From Kosakonia sp. SMBL-WEM22 (GTDB taxonomy: Bacteria > Pseudomonadota > Gammaproteobacteria > Enterobacterales > Enterobacteriaceae), in contig NZ_CP051488.1 of NCBI RefSeq assembly GCF_014490785.1, forward strand, positions 2,852,001-2,916,000: DNA of 64,000 nt, in the 5' to 3' direction. The notes below the pieces were generated by a model. The model saw nothing but the letters and a program-made list of their open reading frames with translations. It was not told the DNA's origin and did no database searches. Each line of letters opens with the position of its first letter. Position 1 is the stretch's first letter. This document shows positions 8,021 through 16,693 of the stretch, in pieces. Position numbers and translations under genes: made by a program.

Positions 8021-8791
8021 TTATTTCGGAAGTTTGAGGAAGGCCTGCTGGCCATGCTTGCGGATATAGTCCGCCTTATCGCTGGCGCTCATCTCTGAAC
8101 GTTTCTGACTGCCACCACCGCCTGGCTTGTGTCCACCCGCGCCGGTACCTTCAGCGCGCGGGAACAGGTGCGGGGCCGTCTCCTTGAGCGACTCCGCCCA
8201 TTCAAGCGGGCTTAGTGGGGTTTTGCCGTCCTTACCGAACAGAACGTCGCCATTTGCATCAACTGCTACGGCCTCGCCTTCGTCGTTGAGCTGGAATGTG
8301 CCTTTGGCACGCAGGATCAGGTCATCGGATGCTTCCGCCAGTGCGCCAGCTTTTGACGCTGCCGCCCGGATGGCATCACCGAGAACGCGATCCCGGAATT
8401 TGCCGGAGAACGCTTCGGCTTTATCCGCGCGTTCATTGGCCGCTTTGATCTGCTTATCAACATCAGCGCGCAGGCGCTCGGTGCGTTTATCCAGCACCTC
8501 ATCAATTTTCCCGGCGGCAATCAGCTTTGCCTCTTCGTCGTCAGAAAATCGCTGCAGGATGCCGCGCACCGCATCTGGGTCGATACCGTCAAAGCGAGAC
8601 AGATTGTCTTTCTGCTGCTTGATGGTGCCCAGCAGCTCGGAGTTTTTGGTTTTCAGGCCGGAGACCTGGGCAGCGACCTGATCATCAATCAGCTTCTGAA
8701 TTTCTGGCGTAATTTCGGTACCGCCGCCCCCGCCGCCCTGGCCATCATCTTCTGGTGCGTAGTATTTCAGGAGCATATTTCGGATTAACAT
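8021..8791 (-). CDS. Capsid scaffold-like protein
   Basis: 256 residues from ATG 8791, preceded by AAGGGGAAATC. A Gly-rich stretch near residue 20 is followed by a long charged helix-forming segment (about residues 30-135, many K, E, D, R and A), and the C-terminus is basic (HKPGGGGSQKRSEMSASDK). This is the usual make-up of a scaffolding protein that directs capsid assembly and is then removed. Position directly upstream of the coat gene supports the call. Confidence 0.75.
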   Translation of the reverse strand: MLIRNMLLKYYAPEDDGQGGGGGGTEITPEIQKLIDDQVAAQVSGLKTKNSELLGTIKQQKDNLSRFDGIDPDAVRGILQRFSDDEEAKLIAAGKIDEVLDKRTERLRADVDKQIKAANERADKAEAFSGKFRDRVLGDAIRAAASKAGALAEASDDLILRAKGTFQLNDEGEAVAVDANGDVLFGKDGKTPLSPLEWAESLKETAPHLFPRAEGTGAGGHKPGGGGSQKRSEMSASDKADYIRKHGQQAFLKLPK

Positions 8792-8825
8792 GATTTCCCC
8801 TTGGGATGTTATGGGCCTCGCCCAA

Positions 8826-8850
8826 TAAAAAAGGCTGCCCGGAGGCAGCC
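8826..8850 (-). terminator. Intra-operon terminator
   Basis: GGCTGCC-TCC-GGGCAGCC hairpin followed by TTTTTT on the minus strand, between the MuF gene and the scaffold gene. Likely passed by Q-modified polymerase. Confidence 0.7.
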
Positions 8851-8872
8851 GTAATTGAAAAATGTTTTGGGA

Positions 8873-9958
8873 TTAACTGAGCGCTTTAAGGCGGGCCAGG
8901 CTTATCCATTCCCCTTTGTCTGTGAACATTTCCCCGAGCTTCAGCTCGCCAGCGCGGTAAAGCGCGGCCCGCTCCGGCCCGAGGATCTCATCCTGTCGCG
9001 ACAGCGACTGCCGGGCCAGCCAGTCAAGATATGTGGTATCCGCTGGCACCTGCCCGTCCATGCTGGCGCGTGTATCTTCATCCAGCTCGTTACTGTCGAT
9101 CCCAAGCTCACGCCATGATTTGGTAATCAGCGTCTCCGTGGAACGGCAGCAGAAATGGATTTTCCCCGGCCCCTGCAGATACGGAACCTTGTGACCCACA
9201 GGCTTGTTGTCCAGAGTGTAACGGAGGCGATCACGGATGATGCACGTCGGCGTGGTTTTGTTGTCCAGGGTGGAGAGCCACTGTTTACCTTTCAGGACAT
9301 CGCCGTTGGCTTCTGCAAAATTAGTCCGCGCCGTGGCTGCCAGGTGATTCACAGCCGTTTTGGTAATGCTGGCGGCATTGGTCCGGCTGAGCTGCAGCGC
9401 CCCGTCCTTATAGCCTTTGCTGGCGATCCCGCGAACCTGCCGGGCAATGGTCTCCGTGGTATCACCCTGCAGGTAGCCGCGACGCACTGCATTAACAACG
9501 CGTGCCATGCGGTCGGCTTCAAGGTTATCGGCCCATTCGCTCAACAAACGTCCCTGAAAGGGCTGTGCCATGGCGGCCGCGTAAAGCTGCTCAGGCGTGA
9601 TGCTCTGCAGTGGGTACCGCTCTTTCACCCGCTGCGGCAGCAGTGAATCAAACAGGCTCAGTTGATAGCCTGCTTCATGCCCGGCCAGCTGCAGGAGCTC
9701 ATCGGCCAGGCTGGTCTGCATGCCCGCTATTGCCTGCTGGTTAAGCTCGCGTACGCTCCCCAGCATGCTTTCCAGTCGGCTGACCGTAAACTGACTGGTG
9801 GGCAGGCTGTCCATCGCCAACAGTAGCCGTGCGGTAAGCTCAGCGTCGCTGTCGTTCAGCAGCTTAACCATGCGGTTTGCCACACCAGTGCTATAACGGC
9901 TGATCCAGACGGTGTGGGCTATGGCTTCGTCACGTAACATTTCATTTACCGTTGCCAT
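8873..9958 (-). CDS. Head morphogenesis protein (SPP1 gp7/Mu F family)
   Basis: 361 residues from ATG 9958 (MATVNEMLRDEAIAH); the longer frame begins with TTG. The N-terminal half is helical. The C-terminal half carries the MuF minor head domain: RTNAASITKTAVNHLAATAR, then QWLSTLDNKTTPTCIIRDRL, with IHFCCRSTETLI near residue 275. These proteins sit inside the capsid near the portal and can be ejected with DNA. The gene overlaps the portal gene by 17 bases. Confidence 0.88.
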   Translation of the reverse strand: MATVNEMLRDEAIAHTVWISRYSTGVANRMVKLLNDSDAELTARLLLAMDSLPTSQFTVSRLESMLGSVRELNQQAIAGMQTSLADELLQLAGHEAGYQLSLFDSLLPQRVKERYPLQSITPEQLYAAAMAQPFQGRLLSEWADNLEADRMARVVNAVRRGYLQGDTTETIARQVRGIASKGYKDGALQLSRTNAASITKTAVNHLAATARTNFAEANGDVLKGKQWLSTLDNKTTPTCIIRDRLRYTLDNKPVGHKVPYLQGPGKIHFCCRSTETLITKSWRELGIDSNELDEDTRASMDGQVPADTTYLDWLARQSLSRQDEILGPERAALYRAGELKLGEMFTDKGEWISLARLKALS

Positions 9959-11348
9959 CGTTACCGCCAATCAGGGTGGGGGTGGGATTGTGCAGTTCGT
10001 CAATGATATCGTCGGGGCTGTCTGCTGGGTTGATGAGGTCAAGCTTCTGCAGCGCACGAATCATATCAGTGTCACGGATTGCACCGGACTGCCAGGCGTT
10101 CACAATGGCGGTAACCATGCCGGACTCGGCGACCTTAGCTATGAACTCCTGGTTGATCGCGTAGGCCGCCTGCTGCTCGCCGACGCCCAGATATTTCGCG
10201 CACCAGCCGATGGCCAGTGAATAGGCCTCCGATACGTTCGAGACGCAGATCCCCAGTACAGAAGTGGACGATGTCTGCTCACTGCTGGACTGTGTTGCGG
10301 TTTTCACCGCCGCGTTCTGCTCGATGAGCCGGGCACCCAGTTGCACCATGTAGTCGCGCTTACTGTCCATAGCCTCTTTCGCCAGCATGTTGGGTTGTGC
10401 CTGGGCATAACCAAAGTTGCCCTCTCTGGGCAGCAGCAGCGGCGAGCGGGAGCCGATTTTAACCCCCTTCTTTTCCAGATGATCGCGCCATCCTTCATCA
10501 AGTCCCGTCATGTAGGGCTGGACCTGGCCGCAGAACCACACGCTGTCTTCGTAATCAGCACTGTTCCGGAAGTGACCATGGTTTATCTCCACCAGCGCGG
10601 CGAGTGGTGAGTCGTCGATAGTCGGATCGTTGTTCTGCGCGCCGACGAAGGTAAACGGGATTTCGTCCCAGCTGTCTTTGCCTTTGGGCTTCGGCTGGTA
10701 TTCACTGGTAACAACGTATGCAGCGGAACCGGCATCCGCGCTGCGGCGCCACACCCGGCAGATGAACCGGCCCTCTTCAAGCGCAAGCTCGCGATACTGG
10801 ACCTCATCCTTAAACGCGTAGCCATCCTCCTGCTCCACACATTCCCTCAACACCACCAGCACCAACTGATCGCGCCCGTTGATGCGCTTCGTGCGCCAGT
10901 TGATGATGTTCTCGGCCAGATAACGCAGGATAATGGCCTGGCCACTCCCCTCAGCGTAATCGACATAAAGCCCGTCACGGGCCACCTCCAGCACGTTCTC
11001 GGTCACCAGCTGCGACTGCTGGTAAATGCTGGTGCCAGCGCCGTCGGCGTTCTTCAGCAGATAGCTCAGTTTCTCCGGCGCGGAAAAGGTCGGATCCTTT
11101 CGAAAGGCCAGCCCGAGGAGGCCAATCTTGGTATTACCAGTAATCGCATAGAAGACCGCCCGCTGCAGGTAGTCTTCGTTGCGCTTGCGGTTGCGCATGC
11201 TCTTGTCCGTGGAGTCAAGCAAAGGCAGATAGTTGTTGCCCGGTTCTTTTACCGCCTCTGCCCCTTTGCAAAAGTCCCTGATTTTCTTCCAGGCAGCACT
11301 GGCCGCCCGGTGTTCAGGACGAACCCAGGTGATGTCGTTATTAGCCAT
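9942..11348 (-). CDS. Portal protein (DUF4055 type)
   Basis: 468 residues starting MANNDITWVRPEHRAA, typical of DUF4055 portal proteins that form the dodecameric DNA channel at the packaging vertex. Recognisable parts include FYAITGNTKIGLLGLAFRKDP, VLEVARDGLYVDYAEGSGQA and GQVQPYMTGLDEGWRD. The start is two bases after the terminase stop (TGATATG). The 3' end overlaps the MuF gene. Confidence 0.87.
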   Translation of the reverse strand: MANNDITWVRPEHRAASAAWKKIRDFCKGAEAVKEPGNNYLPLLDSTDKSMRNRKRNEDYLQRAVFYAITGNTKIGLLGLAFRKDPTFSAPEKLSYLLKNADGAGTSIYQQSQLVTENVLEVARDGLYVDYAEGSGQAIILRYLAENIINWRTKRINGRDQLVLVVLRECVEQEDGYAFKDEVQYRELALEEGRFICRVWRRSADAGSAAYVVTSEYQPKPKGKDSWDEIPFTFVGAQNNDPTIDDSPLAALVEINHGHFRNSADYEDSVWFCGQVQPYMTGLDEGWRDHLEKKGVKIGSRSPLLLPREGNFGYAQAQPNMLAKEAMDSKRDYMVQLGARLIEQNAAVKTATQSSSEQTSSTSVLGICVSNVSEAYSLAIGWCAKYLGVGEQQAAYAINQEFIAKVAESGMVTAIVNAWQSGAIRDTDMIRALQKLDLINPADSPDDIIDELHNPTPTLIGGNDGNGK

Positions 11349-11349
11349 A

Positions 11350-12660
11350 TCAGAAGGTGGTATCCATAGTGATTGAGTATGCAGGTTTGACGATGGGGTA
11401 ATCCTTCACAATGAAATACCCGCCACCATCGTTGGGGTGATCGTTATCTGTCTTTTTGTCCGGCTCGCCGTTTTTATCCCATACCTGCTGCTCAAGACTT
11501 TCCGTATAGACCGGGCAGCGCTGGACATTAACCAGGTAACGCCGTTCGCCCAGCGCATTACAGAACATGGCGTTCATCGAGTTAATACGATCTTTCACCG
11601 GCGGATTGGAAGCGTTAACCATGACGCTGAACCCCGCTTCTCTAAGCTGGGCAATATCGGTCAGGCTGGCGCAGTTGGATTTGCGGCTGTCGCCGGAGGC
11701 ATCCGGATATATGTAGATCTGGCGGCTGGCAACGTAGCGGCCGCCCTCATAGCGCCAGAACTCTTCCTGAATGCGTTTGATCATCGCCGGAGTGTCATAG
11801 ACCTTCACCAACTCCCGCACCGCGCGCGGCAACCCTTCACGCTTCACATGAACGATGGCTGCCATCTTACCGACGTTGAAGTCCATGCCGATAAACAGCG
11901 GCTCGCCCAGCTGCTCTTCATCTGTGCAGTTGTTCAGCCTGCGATCGAACTGGTGGTAAATGGTGCCGCTTGTCAGGTTAGTGAAATGCCCGCGCAGGTA
12001 GGCTTTTATCAGCTCTGGTGGATAGCTCGCCAGCAGCGAGGGAATATAGTCATCAGGCAGGTTCGCTTCATTATCAAACGTGGAAGCCTGCACAAGTCCG
12101 TACAGGGTTGCCAGCTCAGGCTTATCGCGCACTGCCTTAACGAACTGCTGATAAACGAACTTATACCCTTCTGGTGTGGTGGTAACGTCAATACCGTTAC
12201 GCAGTCCAGCGACCTTATAGCGCATACGGGCGATGATTTTCCGCCAGGCCTGCTGCGCTTTGAGGGCGGGCATCACGTCGAGCTCATCCACCAGCGCGTT
12301 GCCGATTTTAAAGCCGACAATCGTGGCCGGTTTCTCCATTGAGCGGCAGATGGTGGTGCCGCGGTACTGCCTCCCGGCGTAGAAATGGACCTCTTTGTTG
12401 CTCTCGCTGATCTGGACCTTAAGGCCCCAGTCGAACGCCACCTCCTCCACTGTCGGATAGAAGATGTCCCGGATTTGCGGATAGGTCGGAGCGAAGTAGC
12501 CCTGGTTGATCTTAGGGTGTTCCCACATCCCCTTGCAGATGCCCCCGCAGCCCACCCATGTTTTACCGGAACCGAAGCCTGCCACGTAGGCCTTGAACTT
12601 ATGCGGCATAGCCAGAAACTGCGCCTGCGGTACGTTAAGGGTAGGCGATATCCCCGTCAT
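11350..12660 (-). CDS. Terminase large subunit
   Basis: 436-residue packaging motor. The N-terminal ATPase has Walker A GFGSGKT at residues 28-34 and Walker B ALVDELD at 122-128 with the catalytic Glu, followed by a coupling region DVTTTPEG. The C-terminal RNase H-like nuclease begins with GMDFNVG (Asp260) and later shows YPDASGDSR. Together with the small subunit it cuts concatemers and pumps DNA through the portal. It overlaps the small subunit gene by 26 bases. Confidence 0.95.
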   Translation of the reverse strand: MTGISPTLNVPQAQFLAMPHKFKAYVAGFGSGKTWVGCGGICKGMWEHPKINQGYFAPTYPQIRDIFYPTVEEVAFDWGLKVQISESNKEVHFYAGRQYRGTTICRSMEKPATIVGFKIGNALVDELDVMPALKAQQAWRKIIARMRYKVAGLRNGIDVTTTPEGYKFVYQQFVKAVRDKPELATLYGLVQASTFDNEANLPDDYIPSLLASYPPELIKAYLRGHFTNLTSGTIYHQFDRRLNNCTDEEQLGEPLFIGMDFNVGKMAAIVHVKREGLPRAVRELVKVYDTPAMIKRIQEEFWRYEGGRYVASRQIYIYPDASGDSRKSNCASLTDIAQLREAGFSVMVNASNPPVKDRINSMNAMFCNALGERRYLVNVQRCPVYTESLEQQVWDKNGEPDKKTDNDHPNDGGGYFIVKDYPIVKPAYSITMDTTF

Positions 12661-13642
12661 CGTCTTTCCTTACGCGAGCATCCGCGACGTTAATGTTGAT
12701 TGCCACGGGCAGTGGTACTTCGTCTTCCGGATCGGCAGCAAGCTCTTTACGGAGTTTTTCCACCTCCAGCTGGCGGCGCTCGATTTCGATCTGCTGCAGC
12801 TGCTGCGCAAACTCGCTGTCCGCCAGGCCAAGCCGCTTCATCACTGCTTCATACATGCGCTCACGGCTGATAGCTGTAATCTCAACGCCGTTTTTACCGA
12901 GCTTGATGCCGGAATAAGCCAGGCGGGAAACAGGCGGTAGCTTGCGGGTATCAGCGAAATACGGCTGACCGATGCCGTCACCATTGCAGCGCGGGCACGC
13001 CGGGTTAGGTTCCCGGTTGTGGTCATAGCCGTAACCGCCGACATCTACCGGATCTTTACCCTTTTTCTCGATCGCTTTAAGCCGATGCTCTTCAAACTCC
13101 ACCATGTCACGCCACTGATAGTTATGGCCAAAGCCATGACAGTAGCGGCACGCACCACGGCGATATTGCGAGAGATCGTTAGCGTCAAAAGTAGCGAGCT
13201 GCCACATTTGCGCCAGCACCTCATCAGCACTGGCAAGCGTTCGCATCAAGGAGGCCTTTTGCTGTTTATCAATAGCAACGGCAACTGAAGTTTTCTGAAG
13301 GAGTTGATAACCAATTTGCTCAGCAGTCTTTGCACTGTACCCGGCACGTATGGCGGCCTGGGTGGCGTTGCGGTCTTTCAGGTATTCTGCCACAAAGATT
13401 CGCTGCTGCGCTGTCAATCCGTCATTTTCCACCAGTGCATTAACGTCTATTTCCTTCTGCGCATTGCGCACTTTTTTCTGCGCAGTTTTTTGCGCAATTT
13501 GCGCAGTTGGTTTTTTGATGTGTCGACGTGCAGTAGCGTAGTTCAGTCCCTGCGCTTCACACCAATCCTTCGGTGATACGCCAGTTGCGGCATGATCGGA
13601 CAGGAACCGCTGCTGAAGCTCGCCCCAGTCCGGTTTTGCCAT
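12635..13642 (-). CDS. Terminase small subunit with zinc-ribbon motifs
   Basis: 335 residues. The N-terminus is a DNA-binding segment (DWCEAQGLNYATARRHI). Residues 75-120 match the Terminase_2 pattern (LTAQQRIFVAEYLKDRNATQAAI, GYSAKTAEQIGYQLL). A cysteine cluster CRYCHGFGH and CPRCNGDG around residues 165-220 likely binds zinc. The C-terminus is coiled coil (QQLQQIEIERRQLEVEKLRK). It recognises the packaging site. It is long for this family because of the zinc and coiled-coil additions. Confidence 0.92.
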   Translation of the reverse strand: MAKPDWGELQQRFLSDHAATGVSPKDWCEAQGLNYATARRHIKKPTAQIAQKTAQKKVRNAQKEIDVNALVENDGLTAQQRIFVAEYLKDRNATQAAIRAGYSAKTAEQIGYQLLQKTSVAVAIDKQQKASLMRTLASADEVLAQMWQLATFDANDLSQYRRGACRYCHGFGHNYQWRDMVEFEEHRLKAIEKKGKDPVDVGGYGYDHNREPNPACPRCNGDGIGQPYFADTRKLPPVSRLAYSGIKLGKNGVEITAISRERMYEAVMKRLGLADSEFAQQLQQIEIERRQLEVEKLRKELAADPEDEVPLPVAININVADARVRKDDDGDIAYP

Positions 13643-13655
13643 TAGTTACTCCAAT

Positions 13656-13684
13656 AAAAAAAGCCACCAGCGGATGCCAGTGGC
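13656..13684 (-). terminator. Rho-independent terminator upstream of terminase
   Basis: Minus-strand stem GCCACTGG/CTGGTGGC (with G-U pairs) followed by seven T. It lies between the 87-residue ORF and the terminase genes, in the path of late transcription. Confidence 0.75.
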
Positions 13685-13733
13685 TTGATCGATGCTAATT
13701 TACTGTCCCGAGACGCCTTAAATTTGATTGAGG

Positions 13734-13997
13734 TTAATAGTTACGAAGCGCCTCGGCCGCTTTTATATCAATCTCTTGATTTTCTACAAGTTTCTTACAA
13801 CGCTCAACAACTTCTTCGACGTCTAAGGCTCGGCTAAATCGAAACTTATTGCGGAACTGCTCCCATTTGCCGAGTGGATTTTTAAGGGATATATCCGCAT
13901 GGAAAAGAGCCTTTTCATTCTGGTAAATCTCGAATTTAAAATCGCCTGTAACAGTATTTGAGATTGTTATGGTTTTAATCAGCGTGCTAATGGACAC
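13734..13997 (-). CDS. Hypothetical phage protein
   Basis: 87 residues from a GTG at 13997 preceded by AGGGGCCTCG. The sequence (KTITISNTVTGDFKFEIYQNEK, then a charged helical C-terminus VVERCKKLVENQEIDIKAAEAL) is not recognised. It is AT-richer than the terminase genes. It occupies the accessory stretch between lysis and packaging genes where lambdoid phages carry lysogenic-conversion genes. Confidence 0.65.
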   Translation of the reverse strand: MSISTLIKTITISNTVTGDFKFEIYQNEKALFHADISLKNPLGKWEQFRNKFRFSRALDVEEVVERCKKLVENQEIDIKAAEALRNY

Positions 13998-14206
13998 CGA
14001 GGCCCCTCGTTAACGAAGTGAAATTCTGAATATACCATTTTTTGACCAACCTGAGACACTGAGAGGTGAGGCATCTCTAAGCAATCAATCTGCAGGTCAC
14101 CTTGACGAGCTGAGAACCAAATACCTTAATCAAGTAGGGGCTATAGGCTGTCGATGCTCACCATACAGTGAGTGCCTACTGTATCGCCCGGCTCTCCCAT
14201 CAAGAC

Positions 14207-14656
14207 TCAAAACTTCGGAGACATACCATAGTTTGGCGTCTTGATATTGGCTGCCCATATCTTAATGCTTCCCTGAATCACCACTGTAAAGTCTGACTTC
14301 AGATGTTCAACTAACGCATTTACCCTGGCAGCATCCCTTACAATGTAATGTTCAATTTTATCGTTTCCGTACTGTGAGCATGCATACTCAGCAGAAATTA
14401 CGTCGCCATTAATATCAAGCGGTGGCGTAGATTTCGCGCACACACCAACTGATTCGTAAGAGATGACCATATTAGCGGTTTTGAAACCACTCTGAGAGAT
14501 GCTGATCATCACTGGAGTTCCATCTGATGTCTGCGTAACGTCGTATAAAACCCCATCCTTTTCATACCAGATGTTGTATTCGCGCTCCTGAAAAGCTGCG
14601 CAGCAATAACCGATCGCTAGAAAATATAAAGACAAGGCGCAGATGAACTTCTTCAT
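14207..14656 (-). CDS. Putative exported protein
   Basis: 149 residues from ATG 14656 (MKKFICALSLYFLAIGYCCA), which gives a good signal peptide: positive N-terminus, hydrophobic core, AF junction. A longer frame begins 11 codons earlier. The mature part has three cysteines (GVCAKST, YACSQYG) and no recognised domain. As a secreted product of a gene between lysis and terminase functions it is a candidate lysogenic-conversion (moron) gene. Function unknown. Confidence 0.6.
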   Translation of the reverse strand: MKKFICALSLYFLAIGYCCAAFQEREYNIWYEKDGVLYDVTQTSDGTPVMISISQSGFKTANMVISYESVGVCAKSTPPLDINGDVISAEYACSQYGNDKIEHYIVRDAARVNALVEHLKSDFTVVIQGSIKIWAANIKTPNYGMSPKF

Positions 14657-14758
14657 TTTAGTTGCCGCTGTAAATTTTTCACAATTCAACAGTTTTATAG
14701 CCCAACCGAGATTTTAAGACAAATCCCATACCGCTATTTTTTGCAGAGACTGCTTAAG

Positions 14759-14937
14759 ATTTATCTTAATACCTGATAACCATGCTTGCCGTTTCGGGGA
14801 TATGTGTAAAAGTTAGAGTACCTTGCGGTGGCCCTTACCCACATCAAGGAAAAGCTCATGGATGAGCTCGTCGTGAATAAAAGTAGTTGTTAGGACCCGC
14901 ATTAATCCTGTTGCCCTCATTTAGAGGGCGTTTTTTT
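14759..14937 (+). ncRNA. Structured element copy A, with own terminator
   Basis: This stretch is matched by copy B at 16351-16537. Shared blocks include ATACCTG, GCTTGCCG, GGATATGTGTAA, GTGGC.CCTACCC and a 20-base core starting AGCTCATGGATGAGCTCG. The core is a hairpin (AGCTCAT-GG-ATGAGCT) containing an ATG that opens an 11-codon frame MDELVVNKSSC at 14858-14893. The element ends in a rho-independent terminator at 14913-14937. Plus-strand polarity is opposite to the late genes. Not identified with a named RNA family. Confidence 0.55.
14913..14937 (+). terminator. Terminator of element A
   Basis: GCCCTC-ATTTA-GAGGGC hairpin, then G and seven T on the plus strand. Confidence 0.85.
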
Positions 14938-15094
14938 GATCCCATTCAGCTAGCCCGGTATTCATAACGCGAAATGGTTTTTCCGGCGGCATTTATCACA
15001 TAAGCAACCTCTCCCTCTTTGAGAAAGGCATTTTGATTCATGCCTGAAACCGAAATGCTCCACTGGTGCGGATTGAACACACACGCAAACCGCA

Positions 15095-15217
15095 ATGAAG
15101 ATTCGCCGTCTCAGAAAGCTCAGCGCTTACGTTTTCCCGCTCGGTATCGAGAAGATTAAAGGAATGGCTGCTGACCACTTTGAGGCGATTCATGTGCTAA
15201 ATGTCGCCATCAGATAA
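15095..15217 (+). CDS. Possible small ORF
   Basis: A 40-codon plus-strand frame (MKIRRLRKLSAYVFPLGIEK start, VLNVAIR end) with natural-looking composition but no strong ribosome binding site. It may be the remnant of a longer gene. Not recognised. The rest of 14940-15300 shows no other supported gene. Confidence 0.25.
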   Translation: MKIRRLRKLSAYVFPLGIEKIKGMAADHFEAIHVLNVAIR

Positions 15218-15305
15218 AGTGCGGTAGCCTTTAACAGTGTTGTCATCTTGTGGTTTCACCTCGCTCTGACAGGTCTCTTCTGAATGTGGATGACTGTGTC
15301 GCAAT

Positions 15306-15333
15306 AAAAAAGCCACCAGTTGTTGCTGGTGGC
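15306..15333 (-). terminator. Rho-independent terminator after 48-residue ORF
   Basis: Minus-strand perfect stem GCCACCAG-CAACAA-CTGGTGGC followed by six T, 26 bases downstream of the small ORF stop. Very similar in sequence to the terminator at 13656-13684. Confidence 0.85.
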
Positions 15334-15358
15334 TTGATCCTTAACCCGGGCAGTTACA

Positions 15359-15505
15359 TTACAGCTGCTTTACGGGTCTGTCAGGATTGTCACTGTCCGG
15401 GATATCGGGATTCAAGGGCTCGCCATCAGGTGGGAGGCGATCGGGATCACCCGGTACCGGTGTGTCAGGCGGAACAGGCTTATCGTAATCGGGATGCTGA
15501 GACAT
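15359..15505 (-). CDS. Small Pro/Asp-rich phage protein
   Basis: 48 residues, ATG at 15505 preceded by GGAGGATAT, a strong ribosome binding site. The protein is almost entirely Pro, Asp and Gly repeats (KPVPPDTPVPGDPDRLPPDG), so probably extended and unstructured. A terminator follows directly, and another small ORF lies just upstream, so the two likely form a mini-operon. Function unknown. Confidence 0.65.
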   Translation of the reverse strand: MSQHPDYDKPVPPDTPVPGDPDRLPPDGEPLNPDIPDSDNPDRPVKQL

Positions 15506-15545
15506 ATATCCTCCGGATTGGAGATCTGATTAAACCCAACCAATA

Positions 15546-15644
15546 CTATTTCTTGTCCTGTTTCGGTTTGTTTTTGTCCGTCTCATTATTTTTGTCGGAC
15601 TCTTTTTGCCTGTCATTGGAGGTATTAGCTGTAGTGCTTTTCAT
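15546..15644 (-). CDS. Small Lys/Asp-rich ORF
   Basis: 32 residues from ATG 15644 with GGAG upstream. The product is highly hydrophilic (MKSTTANTSNDRQKESDKNN, then KNKPKQDKK). It lies 40 bases upstream of the Pro/Asp-rich ORF in the same direction. Nothing coding is supported in 15645-15985. Confidence 0.5.
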   Translation of the reverse strand: MKSTTANTSNDRQKESDKNNETDKNKPKQDKK

Positions 15645-15985
15645 GATTAACTCCATAGGGTATGCAGAATTTTTCTGCACTTTAAATATAGTTTCCAGCC
15701 CAAAATATCGCGAGCGCAACGGCATAAAGTATTTTTCTTTGCCTGTTTTTTATATGTTTTTATTTTTGAAGCGCAAAGTAAGCCGCTTACTCTGCTTTCG
15801 AAATAACTCCATTTGCTCCATGCCTGTCGGGACAAAATTCATACACAGCGGCTAACTGTGAAAGTGCTTTCGGTTAGTTTCTCTACTCCACTCTCTCAAA
15901 AAATACTTAGGCCGCTATACAACTGAAATAAAATGGAGTATGACCTTAGGCCGGACCATAAGCTCTCGATAAACAAGGATATATA

Positions 15986-16309
15986 ATGAAAGCAATACCT
16001 CTGCTCATTAGTCTTACATGCGTCGTTCTGCTGCAGGGATGCTCCCTGCTCGAAAAAAATCAGAATGTACACTGGGGTAATGGCCCCTGCCCGGCTCCGG
16101 CAAAATCTGACATAGAAAAAGGGCATCTACTGATACAGGACGGAAAAACGCTTAAATGTCAGCTTAAGCCCTACGTCAGCAACATGGATTGTCAGGGAAT
16201 AACAGACAAAACAGGTGCCGACGGTCTGGTTTGCCAAAATGGTCTTGGGCAAAGCATACTTTTCATATTCGATGAAAAAGGTGTGTTACAGAAACACGGC
16301 GATATTTGA
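15986..16309 (+). CDS. Putative lipoprotein, moron candidate
   Basis: 107 residues; AAGGATATATA precedes the ATG. Residues 1-19 form a lipoprotein signal with lipobox LLQG-C (Cys19), and SLLEK after the cysteine suggests outer-membrane sorting. The mature part has further cysteines (GPCPAP, LKCQL, MDCQG, LVCQN) that could form two disulfides. The gene is on the plus strand, opposite to the late genes, between spanins and terminase, the place where lambda carries bor. It does not resemble Bor in sequence. Likely expressed in the lysogen. Confidence 0.75.
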   Translation: MKAIPLLISLTCVVLLQGCSLLEKNQNVHWGNGPCPAPAKSDIEKGHLLIQDGKTLKCQLKPYVSNMDCQGITDKTGADGLVCQNGLGQSILFIFDEKGVLQKHGDI

Positions 16310-16350
16310 CGCGACTGATAGCACGCATTCAGCTGTCCTAAAACACCAGG

Positions 16351-16537
16351 ATTTATCTGAATACCTGCCGCTTACGCTTGCCGTCCTGAGGATATGTGTA
16401 AGAGTTAAACCACCCTGAAGTGGCTCCTACCCATCCTCAGGGACAGCTCATGGATGAGCTCGTCGAATTAGTTAAAACGTGACCGTTCAAATCAAGCATG
16501 TATTTATTGCAGCCCTCTCCTGGAGGGCATTTTTTTG
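16351..16537 (+). ncRNA. Structured element copy B, with own terminator
   Basis: Second copy of the element at 14759-14937. Here a 9-bp stem CCTGAGGAT (16385-16393) / ATCCTCAGG (16433-16441) is perfect, followed by the palindromic AGCTCAT-GG-ATGAGCT core and a 10-codon frame MDELVELVKT at 16450-16482. It ends with a terminator at 16512-16537. The MDELV start is kept in both copies while the rest of the peptide differs. Confidence 0.55.
16512..16537 (+). terminator. Terminator of element B
   Basis: GCCCTC-TCCTG-GAGGGC hairpin, then A and a run of seven to eight T, plus strand. Confidence 0.85.
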
Positions 16538-16693
16538 CTCAAAAAAACAGCCAAAACAATTTAAATCACAAAAGTAAATAAGAAACCTACTGATTTGACT
16601 TAGGTTGTATATCTATTTATCCAGATTGCTCTATGCTTCGCTTGTTCTTTGTAACGAGCGACCGTTTTGGTCTCCCTTCCGAAGTGCCGGATT

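Noticed and set aside
11437..12342. 301-residue plus-strand ORF
   Set aside because: Antisense of the terminase large subunit.
15250..15855. 201-residue plus-strand ORF
   Set aside because: Runs through a terminator and two better-supported minus-strand ORFs; low-complexity Phe/Leu/Ser composition.
15986..16309. Bor lipoprotein
   Set aside because: Same genomic position as lambda bor but no sequence resemblance beyond the lipobox.
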